Under the pieces are notes generated by a model. It did no database searches, had not been told where the DNA came from, and saw only the letters and a list, made by a program, of their open reading frames with translations. Position numbers and translations under genes: made by a program. Positions 12,855 through 24,455 of a stretch of 64,000 nt of DNA are shown here, piece after piece. This stretch comes from Fratercula arctica (Eukaryota; Chordata; Aves; Charadriiformes; Alcidae): the NCBI GenBank assembly GCA_947846985.1, contig CANTUZ010000011.1, positions 15,178,096-15,242,095 of the forward strand, written 5' to 3'. Each line of letters opens with the position of its first letter. The stretch's first letter is position 1.

Positions 12855-14689
12855 TACTCAAAGTACAGAACAGGAATTCTGAAATGGCTAAAAAAGAAAA
12901 GTTTGACCAAGTAGGGGTTTCTGGAGGAAGACAGAAATAACCAGCTTCACGTTTTTAGGAAAAGAAAACACAGAGTCTGGGCCTGGCTTAGAAACACTGC
13001 ATTTTTTCAATCTACAGCCTGTAAAGATGAATCAGGAAAATGAGAAGGAAATCTGGATCTGGACTCCTTAGCCTGGCTGCACCATGCACTAGTCACCGTG
13101 TTCTAAAGCCCTAGTTATTAGTATGGGATGAATATTTAAATCACTTTCTTGATAAGTTACATTGCAAATTTGCTCGACAAATGCTTCTGCAATGGTGCTG
13201 GCTCTATCGGAAGTGAAACATTATTTATTACTCTGAACATATAGCTTCTTAAGCAACTGCTGCCAGGATAAATACAAAATGTGAGAAATAAAACTGCTCT
13301 GACGTACTTAATTGCTACTGGTCTGTCACTTACCTACTTAAAAATGCATTACTCTAAAACCTGGCAAACCTAGCATGAGGGTGGAAAGCGAGTGCTTAAA
13401 ACTAGTGCTGTTTTCCAAACCAATTGACTGGAAATACTGTAGGAAAACTCAGGATTCAAATTCATCCCCATTTGAGGGATGCCAGTTTCTGTTTATATGT
13501 ATGTTCCAAACATTTCTTGCCTTAATGCATAAAAAAAGGACCAGAATTCAAACTCCAGAAAGCTTCAAACTTGAGACCTTTATGTCAGATCCATTTGCAG
13601 TACCAAAGCCCACATGATTCAGACACCAAGATGAACTTTAACATCCTGGTTCAAAAAACCACTAAATTTTTAAGTGTTCTTAACTGTTTTTCAGACTAGA
13701 CATTTTTTTTTATTTTGGTGGAGGCTTAAAAGCAGCTGTATAATATGATAAAATATAAGAGATATGTGCATGAGCTAGCGTGTGGGAAGATCCATATTGT
13801 TCCATTCTTCCAGAAGAACAAGGTCATTGGGAAAGTGGATGAGACATTTGTGTCCGTTTTCACGGAGAGAGGTGAGACCAATGTGCTCTCACAGTGGCTT
13901 TCCAGGAACTGAACATTCTTTGGTAACTTTAGGGCAGAGTCTGAAGCCGAGTTCATGATTTTCATCCTTCCCACACTTGCAACACCCTGCTGCCAGGCGC
14001 TATTTACCCAAGTCATAAAGAAAACTACGCAAAATAGAGATTGCCGCTATTACGTTTGATGAATTATTGGAAACCAGCTTCTGGGGTTTTTTTCTTGTTA
14101 TTGAAACAGCTTCATTTTATTAAAGGAAATTTAATCCAGTAAGTATATACAAAGCTTCTCTGCCAGTTTATCTGACTATCTACCCAACAATATGTTTTCT
14201 CCTTCTTTTTCTTTTTTTTTTTTAATAAATCTGTCATAAACAGAAAGTAAGGGGCATCTTTGGTCAGTGGTCTGAGTAGGTTTGTTCAGGATACAAAAAA
14301 CATGCTTATATTACCATGTTGTAGTAATGATCCCAAGAAATTATTTACTTTGCTTTGAAATAGCGTACCTCGCTGTAGACAGTATTACTGTCCATTCAGG
14401 AAATTAATTGAAAGGATAATTAAGGACAGTTACACAAGACTTGTAAAAAACATAGCCCCCTAGAGCCCAACCAGCACAACTTAACCAAGAGCATGTTGCA
14501 GTTCCTTAACCTGTTTTGATTCTTTGAAAGGATTTGCAAAAAGCCGATTAGCTTAACATATTTTTTCACAAAGCTTTTAACAAAGATACCTCTTAAACCT
14601 CTCGAGTAATGGGAGGAAGGAGCCGAATTGCACCGCGAGTTAAACCCTGGTTAAGCAGCTGGAAACAAAGAAAGTAATAAAAGTGTTTT

Positions 14690-14990
14690 GGTAAGTGACT
14701 CCACGTCTGTGCCCAGTGCCGGGGTCCCGGACACCGGCAGCTTTGGGAAGGGCGTGGGGGAGACTGTGGCCTCTCTGCCCCGAGCGCGTTTCCCGTGTCC
14801 CTGCGCCAGGAGCAGAGTGTGTCCCTTTGGGAGATGGGGCGAGCGCTGCAGCAGAGCGTGTGAGGCGTTCCCTCCAGGGGGACCTTTCGTGCCATCCCTT
14901 CAGATGGGCTGTGGATAGCAAGGACAATAAGGTGCCTGTCTGTAGAGGCCATCGGATACCTTGGTATCACTGCCCCTGCCGAGGAGTCTG
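14690..14990. other. Isolated GC-rich patch (weak CpG island)
   Basis: A roughly 300-bp patch much richer in G+C and CpG than its AT-rich surroundings. It begins at a consensus-like GTAAGT (14691), so a splice donor of an unannotated transcript is conceivable on the plus strand. A CTCF-like CCTCCAGGGGGACC lies at 14871-14884, with two apparent mismatches to the usual core. Open frames here on both strands look compositional and match no protein I know. Function is unproven. Confidence 0.35.
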
Positions 14991-16007
14991 GATCTGCCCT
15001 GAAACGAGAAAGCTACTCTTGGTGTTTCCAGGATAAGTTAGAAGCCTGAAATCAAGAGTATGGTGAAACCTGCCTTCAGAAATTACGCAAAGGATACAAA
15101 AGGCTTCTTAATAAAGGTAAACTAGGCCTGTAGACAATACATTTGAGGATGCTTTGGGTTAGTCTCTCATAGTATGATTCTAGTATACAAGTGTAGGCTT
15201 TGGGACAGGTTTTCCTGTTATGCAACTGTAGAGCCAGCAACTGAATTCAAAAAAGGAGAGTAAGATTAAAAAAGTAGTTTATCTCTCTGTGTATCTGTTC
15301 AGGTTTAGAGATACAGCTTTCTTTGATTTAGAAGCTTAAGGGTATCTAGACCCATTCTCTTCAAACACAATTCAGCATAAATTTCCTGTGAAAAGCAGCT
15401 ACACATGACTGGAAAGACCAACAGCCAGGCTGAGGAAAAGGTTCGGAGTAAGTGCAGACATATTTAACTTCGATAACGCTCTTTCTCACTTCGCTATTGT
15501 TTCATGATGCCAGTGATTTGAGAGGCACTCAGGCACACGACTGTGTATTACCCCACTAATATATTACTCAGATGTACCAAGGAGAGAGACATAAACTGTC
15601 TCCCCCTCCCAATATTTATATCTTAGCTGGATAATACTGTAACACAGAAAATAGCTGTGTATTCTGGCTGCCGGGCAATGTTCCTGGATCTGCTAATGCA
15701 ATCCCACTGAAGTGGAGCAATCATTCTGATGCATCTTTAAAGAGACTTTTGATTTTTAAAGTGAAATAACTCATGGGGAGGGAACTGCTACTGACACGAT
15801 TTCCAAGCAGTAGATGTATGGGTGAGCATCTTGCTTATATTGCCTACGTACTCTGCATATTTTATGATAATGGGAAGAGAACCTGTGTTTTCATGAGCTT
15901 ATCCAAATCTTGCTGAAGTTGAAGGAAATTCTGCAGTGAGCTTTTGCTGAGTGTGTTGAACATGAACCAAGACTGCAGTAAAAGATATAAAATGGAAAGG
16001 TTTCTTT

Positions 16008-16028
16008 TAAATAAATAAATAAATAAAA
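16008..16028. repeat. (AAAT)n microsatellite
   Basis: About five AAAT units in a row in AT-rich unique sequence. Confidence 0.8.
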
Positions 16029-16309
16029 CATTTGATACCTGCTGTGTATTTTGCATGTTTTATCTCCTTTGCCTTACTCTTTAATTGCCTTGCCTACTTC
16101 AGCTTTTCTAGGTCTCACTGTTTTAATTTCTATCAACTCCATAGCCATGGGTTTCTCTTCTTAGCTGCCAGTCTTTTGTAGGAATAAAATACACTAGCAG
16201 GAGGGAGAACCCGGCTGCTTCCAGAGTAAAAATATACTGCCTGTATTGAATGTCCCATCTACCTCCACAGCCTAATTGGAAAAAAACAAATTTAAAGTCT
16301 CTATTGCTA

Positions 16310-16420
16310 TGTTTTTTTATTTTGTTGGGTTTTTTTGTGGGTGGGATTTTTTTTGTTTTGTTTTGTGGTTTTTATGTGTGTGTGTGGTTTTTTTGTTGGT
16401 TTTTTGGGTTTTTTTTTTAA
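16310..16420. repeat. T/G-rich low-complexity tract
   Basis: Long T runs broken by single or paired G, with a short (TG)n stretch near 16374-16386. The composition resembles the tract at 3970-4102 and the T-rich strand is the same. The Lys/Thr-rich open frame that crosses it on the minus strand is an artefact. Confidence 0.85.
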
Positions 16421-19400
16421 GGTGATGGTACTTTGGTAGAGCATCTGTCTTGTTTTCTCCACCTCCCTCCTTGCCACTCACTGTTTTGCCTGCTCTGTCT
16501 TCCAGTGATGTCTTCTCTGGGCCCAATGTTTTAACTGCTTTTAATCCTCTGGAGCATATTCAACAGTTTCTCTGTGTGCAGAGTGAACAATTCCTTTTGT
16601 AGGCTCTGTGCAAGTGTCTCTATCCTGGCTCTTTGAGCATATGTGCTAGCTCACCCTGGAGGGCAAAATTCTTTATTCCTTACAAAGTACTTGCTGTTTT
16701 AAGATTAGGGAGCTGTATATTAAAACGAAAGTAGCAGATCTATGCTTGCATGGTACACGGTGACTGCGCTGCAGCCCTGCATGAAGACTTGCTTCTGTTT
16801 GGCCCATCTGCCTTGCACAGCAATATTTTTATAACTTTGTGGCAAGCAAAACTCAGCTTTTTCATAAGCACCACCAGCGATGACTTTTTCTGTGTCAACA
16901 GTCCCATGGAAAAAGATTCATTGTATTGAAATAGGACGTAAAGATGCTTACTGTGGGAAGAGCTCAAATGCTGCAGCCAGCATGTGTATCATAGTCTCTC
17001 CTCAGTTTGTAATAAATGCTAATTTTAATATTCAAATGAAAAATGGAAGTGCATAAGCACAACTTGAAGCAATATTATAGCTCTCTGCGATCTTCCCTAT
17101 TTATTTCTGTATAGGCTGCAATAGGAGTGCACAAGGAAGGCACAGATACTGTGGGTGGTGGCTGACGAATGCTCCCATCCTCAGTTCTGAAAAAATGATT
17201 GTAGTCTGGGGCTGGATCCGTGTTGAGATGGCTTTATCCTCCCATGTAGATAGGCACCAGACTGCATCATAAGACGATAATGGCCAGTTCTGTTAACTCT
17301 GCTTTTTGTCTAACAGAATGTGGTGGGATGGTTCATGGAGACAGTGCTTCAGTATGGACATGTGCCATCCTGAATGTCCTCCTAAAGGTGCCCTGGGCAC
17401 CACAGGATGGGGTGGTGTCTGTGGAGAGTGCAAAGGCAGTTCAGTGAACACCTACAGGGCCAAATGCCTCTGTGTGTGCTCTCCTCTGCCAGTTCTTTCC
17501 TGTCCCCTCTGATGGGGGAAACTCCACAGGTTCCAACCCCAGCTGCACAGGTCACAGCTGGTTCCAGCAGTGGGTCTTTTTCTGCTGAGGTGTGGGCTGG
17601 AAGAATAAAGATCTCCTCCTTGCAGAACTTTTCAAAACCTCAGCACTGAAGGGCAAGGTGAGAGGCAAGTAGTCAAGGGTTTTGTCGGTTCAGACTGGAG
17701 CTGTGGGAAGTGTTAGCGCAGGTGCACGGTGGATTGCTGGGAGCCCTGCCCATGGGGAATGACCACCATCCTCCTCATGAATTCTAACCCATCATATAAA
17801 TGAAAGGCCTTTGATTCAGGCAAAAGTTAGGTGTGTTACTCATCATTCTAGAACTGGGGTTTGAATTAAGCTTGGCAAAAAACCTCATGCTCATGTGAGC
17901 ACTTTTCAAGTCTGGGTGAGTGCAAGCTAGGTCCAAGGAACACCACCCTTGGAAGAGATAAGGAAATATCTCTTGGGGCAGATTCAAGTTGTCAATTAAA
18001 ATTTAATGATTGCTTTTGGCAATAGGAGAGCAAAGGCTGGGTCTGAGGCCTTTATTCAGTCCTATAAATAAATTAAAGCCATTAGGTGCATTGGTCATCA
18101 TCATCATCATTTAAAAAACAGCTTTTGCCAGTAAACACCATCACATTGTGTATTAGACTGTGGAATCATGAGTACCACTGTACAATGACAGAGAATTAAA
18201 AGTTGGCTTCTACTGCAAGTTTGATATGGTAAATATGTAATAGTGACTGAATAAACACAAGTTATATGGTTGAACATAATTGGAAGTAGCCGATTAGTTA
18301 CCTGTGCTGGTTATTGTTCTGCACTGGGGGTGGTGATGGTGACAAGGTGAGAGAGCCAGTGCAGGGTTCTTTCGGGATCTCCATAAGAAAGACCTGGCAA
18401 CAAATGGCTTAAGAAGACAACTTCTTTAATAAGATGGAATAATAAGAGGAGCATAGATAGCAAGTAAATCTTAGGCCCCTTTAGATGCTGGGTACCCCGC
18501 ATTCATGCAGCATCAGACAGAGCCTGGATTGATTTTCCCCTGTCTGTGCTCCCTTTTGGTCATTAGAGCTAACATATAATTTCCCTACAAGAAAAAAAAT
18601 CCATTCCTAAATGGTGTCTCATAAGAAGTTCTTGCTGGACTTTCAGACAAAGGCAAGGCCAGGCACTGAGCAGGAGCTGCCCACAGGCTCCCGTGTTTCT
18701 CTGAGCTGAGTTTGTCCCGCAGCAGGGGATTGTGTGGTGTGACACGAGGCTGGGAGCCACACCGGGTATGCAGCACTGCACAGCCCTGCACCTGCCCTGG
18801 GGATCGCCAGCTCCTAAACGTGCAACCATCTCAGTCAGGATCAATGTTGCACCCATTGGCCCACTTAGAGCTTACCTTTCCCAAAGATGTTACAAGTTGC
18901 AGATGACATTAACAACATATGGGCTTCTCAAGCCTCAACTAGGAGGTCCAGCAGAGCAGACACAGCCTGCTTGGGATCGCGGGCTTCTGGAATATCAAGT
19001 CCTCCGCATGACTCCCAGTACAGTCACAGCATTGCACCCCTAAGGAGCTAAGAACACACCTCACCATCAGCTGCACAGAGCTCCATAGCCTACCCGCCCT
19101 ACCCACCCGTTAAGACAGAACAAGTGTGGGGAAATCCTGAAACAGGACTGCCTTCCCCCCAGTAACACAATCAGGATGTAAAGGGGTGGCGTGTCCTGTA
19201 GTAGGAGCATCACGCCTAAGAGCAGCCAGCACCAGAAGGCTTGTTGCTAGGCAAAAGCACAAAGTAATAATGTTCCAAAGAAGAGTCTGTAGATTTGATT
19301 TGAAGAAAACAGCTGAATTTCAGTAGAGACATTTACATATTTAGTTTGTAGAGCTGGTATTTGATATTAATTTTAAAAGAAGTCTATAATTTGCCTTGCT

Positions 19401-21439
19401 GACTATTGTGTTTTAACTGTGGCACTATTCTAATGCCTCCCATTAATTTTTTTCCCACTGCAATTAACTTCTGTAAAATCAGGTTTCCAAGTCTTTTTTC
19501 AAATTTTATGAAGGAAATTGCCTTGAATATGATTACCGTACCATGGCTTTTTACAGTGCATTTGTTCATTGTCTTACACAGTTAAACATGTGTTATTAAA
19601 ATGCAATAACAGCAACATCATAGAGTTGCAATTACATTATGAAAACATTATCTTCATGGAATAACGGTACTTGAGGGACACAGTAAAGTACAGGTTTTCA
19701 CAAAAGAATCTTGAGGTTATTTTACCAGCATGACAGGCATTTCATGAGACTTCTGCAATGCTTTTAAAGCGAATGCATCATCATAATAAAAAATCCTGAA
19801 AAGTAGCTCTTGCTTAAACTTTATGGACTTAATTTGAGCAATTTGACTACCTTTTCTGAAAGTTGTTGCCAATAGCTGGAAGATTTTAACTGTTGAGAGA
19901 GTTCATCAGTACTCATATCTATGTATGTATGCTGTATTTACATGCACATACAGACAACATCTGTGTATATGTGGGTGCTCGTGTAAATCCATCTGGAATA
20001 CAGACCTGTTAAGTGATCGGATAGCAACAGATATTTTTTTTTGTTTGTTTCACTTTTCTCAGCAGAAGAGAGACATGGTAAAATCTTAAAGCTGGCCTTA
20101 CCTCTTGGCCTTGCTGAAGCTAGAATTTCAAACCAGGGATTTCAACCCTTAGGCCAAGGGAAAGCAAAAAAATCCAAACAATTGAAGTGTCAATAGGAGA
20201 ACATTTTTTAAGACTTTGAGGGTTGTGTGTATGTTCCAAGTCCATCCTAATACAACAGGGTAGTAAGAAGAGGGTAAAAATTTTGTACCCTTTGTGGCAA
20301 ACTTTCCTCCTCTTTACAGGAGATCTGAAACGTAGATGATGTGCTGGCACATGCTGAATGTTCTGCAGACACCAAGCAGTGTCTTATTCCTTGATAATGG
20401 CTGGTTCATTCCTTGCTGTGCTACACTTTGATATCCCATGTAAATGGGCAGAAATACAGACATTTCATTTAGGTAGAAAATTAATGTCAATAATTATGAA
20501 ATCAATGTACAAACTTCTTTACATAAAAAAAAATTAAGCAGTTGAAGACAAAACTAACTGCACATAATAGCGTGAGTAATATTAATTCAGATCTCTCTAG
20601 GCAGTTCTATAAAGATGCCTTCAACATTTATATTACATTATGATGTCTCAGCCAGTTCTGGCATGCAGCTAAGGAGGGAATAGATTAATCTGCAACAAAA
20701 TTAAGTTATTTGGAGGAATGTTAGTATCATTGCTTATTTATAAAAAAGCAGTCATCTGTGTTTGTGTAGAACTGGCTTAAAACTGATCTCAGCTGCTGGC
20801 AAAACAGGGCCCCGGGGCTGCTGCTCCTGTGCGTGTATTTTTATGCAAACGCACGTATGTGCTCTGTTATCTGTAGCGTATTTATACAAGTGTTGTCCGC
20901 AACTGTTTAACTTGCATAAAGCTTTTTTGCACCTCCTTACTCTTTTGCATGTTCCATATGTTTTGGACCACTGAACTGCTGAAGGAAACATTTAATGTTT
21001 GATGGAGTTATATTTATGTGACATGTTTGCTTGGCATCTTCATATTTTTACTGATAAATGAGCTTGTCAGCATATAAGCAGCAATCTGCTGCATTAAGCA
21101 GCTCTAACTCATGAAAGATGATGATAAGAAAATGTAGTTCTTTTATATTACTATGTGACTATCTTCTGAGATGCAGTTTCAAGCAATTATTCGAATAGAT
21201 AAAGGCAGGATGGAAAATTTTCTTTTGAGGTAGTCTTGGACTCTTAAAGGTATGACAAAAAATATTGGCATTAACAAAAGAAGGAACAACTTCAGGTCTT
21301 TATGGGTGGAAAGGCAGGAAACAATTTACCATCTCCTAATGAAATAACTGTTCTAATAGTGAAGCATTTATTTCACAGCTCTTTTAGAAAAGCCATTAAA
21401 AGGACACAGTCTAGCATCTGTGAAAGGTTGTGAAGGTTG

Positions 21440-21622
21440 GGTGGGGGGACCCCTGACTGCTGGAGATGGGCAGTGGTGTACATATCCTCAAAAAGGGCAA
21501 GAAGGACAATCCAGGGAACTACAGGCTAGTCAGCTGCACTTCTGCCTAGAAAAATCATGGAACAGTCTTCTTGGAAGCCATTTCTGGGCATGTGAAGGAG
21601 AAAGAAGTGATTTGGAATAGCC
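21440..21622 (+). mobile_element. Older CR1 LINE, 5' segment (interrupted copy)
   Basis: This segment encodes a degraded version of the CR1 reverse-transcriptase stretch KKGKK-D-PGNYR-VS (about 21490-21540), followed by the KIMEQ region (about 21550) and a GTGATTTGGAATAG block that normally precedes the SQHGF...KGKSCL motif. Frameshifts and stops break the frame. The same protein stretch recurs at 21893-21972 inside the next element, so this is a second copy. It continues after 23282, where the older sequence resumes. That makes it the left half of an element split by the younger CR1. Confidence 0.82.
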
Positions 21623-23282
21623 TGTTTTTGATGGGTACCCACACCGCCCAAGTTGCAGAGTGCAAAGGCAGGGTCTATGGGAATGAAGAACCACCCACTG
21701 TAGGAAAAGATCGGGTTCAAGAGCATCTGAGGAACCTGAAGGTGCATAAGTCCATGGGACCTGATGAAATTCATTCACGGGTCCTGAGGGAGCTGTCAGA
21801 TGAAGTCGCTAAGCTGCTTTCCATTATATTTGAAAAGTCGTGGCAGCCTGGTGAAGTTCCCGCTGACTGGAAAAGGGGAAACATAACCCCCATTTTCAAA
21901 AAGGGAAAAAAGGAAGACCCGGGGAACTACAGACCGGTCAGTCTCACCTCTGTGCCTGGTGAGATGATGGAGCAGATCCTCCTGGAATCTCTGCTAAGGC
22001 ATGTGGAAAATATGGAGGTGATTGGTGACCGCCAACATGGCTTCAGCAAAGGCAAATCATGCCTGACAAACTTGGTGGCCTTCTATGATGTTGCCACAGC
22101 ATTGGTAGGTAAGGGGAGAGCAACCAACGTCATCTACCTGGACTTACGCAAAGCGTTTGACACTGTCCCGCATGACATCCTGGTCTCTAAATTGGAGAGA
22201 CACGGATTTGACAGATGAACCATTCAGTGGGTAAGGAATTGGCTGGATGGTTGCACTCAGTTGCGGTCAATGGATCAGTGATAAACTGGAGACCAGTGAT
22301 GAATAGAGTTCCTCACGGGTCAGTACTGGGACCAGTGCTGTTTAACATCTTTGTCGGTGACATGGACGGTGGGATTGAGCAAGTTTGCCGGCGACACCAA
22401 GCTGTGTGGCGTGGTCGACACGCTGGAGGGAAGGGATGCCATCCGTAGGGACCTGGACAGGCTGGAGAGGTGGGTCTGTGTGAACCTCATGAAGTTCAAC
22501 CAGGCCCAGTGAAAGGTCCTGCACGCGGGTCGGGGCAGTCCCAGGCACAAATCCAGGTTGGGCGGAGAATGGCTTGGGAGCAGCCCTGAGGAGAAGGACT
22601 TGGGGGTGCTGGTTGATGAGAAGCTCAATGTGAGCTGGCAATGCACGCTGGCAGCCCAGAAAGCCAACCGCATCCTGGGCTGCATCAAAAGAAGTGTGGC
22701 CAGCAGGGTGAGGGAGGGGATTCTGCCCCTCTGCTCTGCTCTGGTGAGACCCTACCTGGAGCACTGCGTCCAGCTCTGGAGCCCTCAGCACAAGAAGGAC
22801 ATGGACCTGTTGGAGGGGGGCCAGAGGAGGGCTGCGAAGATGATCAGAGGGCTGGACCCCCTCTGCTGTGAGGACAGGCTGAGAGAGTTGGGGGTGTTCA
22901 GCCTGGAGAAGAGAAGGCTCCGGGGACACCTTATAGCAGCCTTCCAGTCCCTAAAGGGGACCTACAGGGAGGATGGGGAGGGACTCTTGATCAGGGAGTG
23001 GAGCAGTAGGATGAAGGGTAAGGGTTTTAAACTGAAAGAGGGGGGATTTAGATTAGATATGAGGGTGTGAGGGTGGTGAGCCCCTGGCCCAGGTTGCCCA
23101 GAGAAGCTGTGGCTGCCCCATCCCTGGAGGTGTTCAAGGCCAGGTTGGACGGGGCTTGGAGCAACCTGGTGTGGTGGGAGGTGTCCCTGCCCAGGGTAGG
23201 GTGGTGGAACTGGGTGGTCTTTAAGGTCCCTTCCGACCCAAACCATTCCAGGATTCTGATTCTATGATTCTATGGTTCTATG
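21623..23282 (+). mobile_element. Younger CR1 LINE, 5'-truncated, nested in an older CR1
   Basis: This is the 3' 1.66 kb of a CR1 element. It begins inside the open reading frame that encodes endonuclease and reverse transcriptase, just upstream of the RT domain. It then runs through the RT and the C-terminal region ([30 protein letters not shown]) into a short 3' untranslated region, and ends with three imperfect copies of the ATTCTATG octamer (about 23259-23282). It lacks an intact frame. The copy sits inside an older CR1, in the same orientation, so it inserted later. Its tail is almost identical to those at 32726-33170 and 47618-48152. Confidence 0.93.
21630..23070 (+). pseudogene. CR1 reverse-transcriptase reading frame, broken
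   Basis: The first open stretch (to 22218) carries the RT motifs [27 protein letters not shown] and [16 protein letters not shown]. It is cut by TGA at 22216-22218, where related copies have a Trp codon. After this, small deletions shift the frame: one near 22257, and one near 22378 where about 11 bases of the usual TGCACCCTCAGC stretch are missing. The catalytic FADD box appears as FAGD (about 22385). The C-terminal part is open again from 22558 to 23070. The original enzyme would nick target DNA and copy its own RNA in the nucleus. This copy cannot make it. Confidence 0.88.
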
Positions 23283-24455
23283 TTTGAACAACTTGATTGC
23301 CTTTTGTGATGAAACAATCAGATCTGTGGATGACGGCAGAGCAATAGGTCTATCTTGACTTTAGCAAGGCTTTTCCACAGCCTTTTGCAGCATCCTTGTA
23401 TTCAAGTTGAGACTTTAAAAGTTATGGTCTGGATGTGTCTTAGTCTAGTTATGATATAGTATCACCCTAGACTAGTAGGTAAGTGAAAGACTGGCTAGAG
23501 CATTGGGCTCAAAGAACAGTTGATGTTCAACCTGGAGACAGGTTACAAGTGGAGTTCCTTAGAGGTTTTTGCTGGGACCTGTTCAGTTTATTATATCTAT
23601 CTATGACCTGGAGGAGGGGGTGGTATGCACCTTCATCTAGTTTGCAGATGACAAACCAGGCAGTGCAGTTGACGTACTTAAGGGCAGGGCCACCTTCAGA
23701 GACACCTAGGAAGGCCAGAAGAAACGACCATCAGGAACTTCATGAACCCAGCAATGACAAATACAAAGTATTTGCCTCTGGGATGGACTAACCCTCTGTA
23801 ACAGTGCAGGCTGAGGACAGGCAGGCTGGGTAGCAGCCTGCTGAAAAAGAGTTGGGTGTTCTGAAAAACAGAAAGTTAAGAGTCAGTCAGCTTTACAGCC
23901 TGGTACTGATGAAGACAGGCAATGTGGTGGCCTCTGTCAACAGGACCATAGCCAGTTCATCAAGGAAAGTGATTTTTTTTCTATTTAATTAGCAATCATT
24001 AGACCACTTATGGAATTTTGCATCCAGTTTTGGGCCCCTCTGATGTTGATAAAATGGAATTAGTCTAGTGGAGGGGCCCTAAGATGGTCAAGGAGCTGCG
24101 AAACATGAACTATGAAGGAAGGCTGAGGGAACCAGGCTTGTTCAGCCTGGAAGAGAGAAGGGAACATAACAGAAGTCTTTCCTATGAAGTGCTTACCAGG
24201 AACAACTGCCCTTCGGGGCATGATGGGAAAAAAGGAGGCCATGGTCATAAATGGGAGGTTACAATTACATGTAAGGAAAATATTTTTCACTGTGAGGATA
24301 ATTAACACCGGAATAAGGACCCAGCAAGGTTGTATAATCTCTGTCCTTGGAGATGTCTGGGTAATGCCCAGAGCAACCTCATTTGAACTCAGTGTTGACA
24401 GTGCTTTGAGCAGGAGGTTAGACTGGAGACTTCTGATGTGCCTTTCACCTCATAG
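23283..24455 (+). mobile_element. Older CR1 LINE, 3' segment (interrupted copy)
   Basis: The older CR1 resumes directly after the young element's tail. It starts with a TTGAACAACTTGATTGCC stretch that corresponds to the LTNLIAF region, then a decayed YLDFSKAF region (about 23350-23372), a WVKDWLEHWAQRTV stretch (about 23480-23530), a degraded FADDTK region (about 23640) and the C-terminal LFSLEERR-like stretch (about 24140). It fades into a 3' end with GAGCAGGAGGTTAGACTGGA (about 24409-24428). No clean octamer tail remains. Many indels and stops show that it is considerably older than its insert. Confidence 0.82.

Larger units (their letters stand above)
9861..21439. other. Intergenic, no gene seen
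   Basis: About 11.6 kb without a recognisable gene. It contains a hairpin at 12822-12854, a GC-rich patch at 14690-14990, an (AAAT)n microsatellite at 16008-16028, a T/G-rich tract at 16310-16420 and an (ATC)5-like run near 18096-18110. The stretch 18560-19250 is somewhat GC-rich and could hide an old transposon, but I could not name one. Confidence 0.5.

Noticed and set aside
22342..22929. 195-codon open frame on the minus strand over CR1
   Set aside because: Antisense shadow of the CR1 reverse-transcriptase region.
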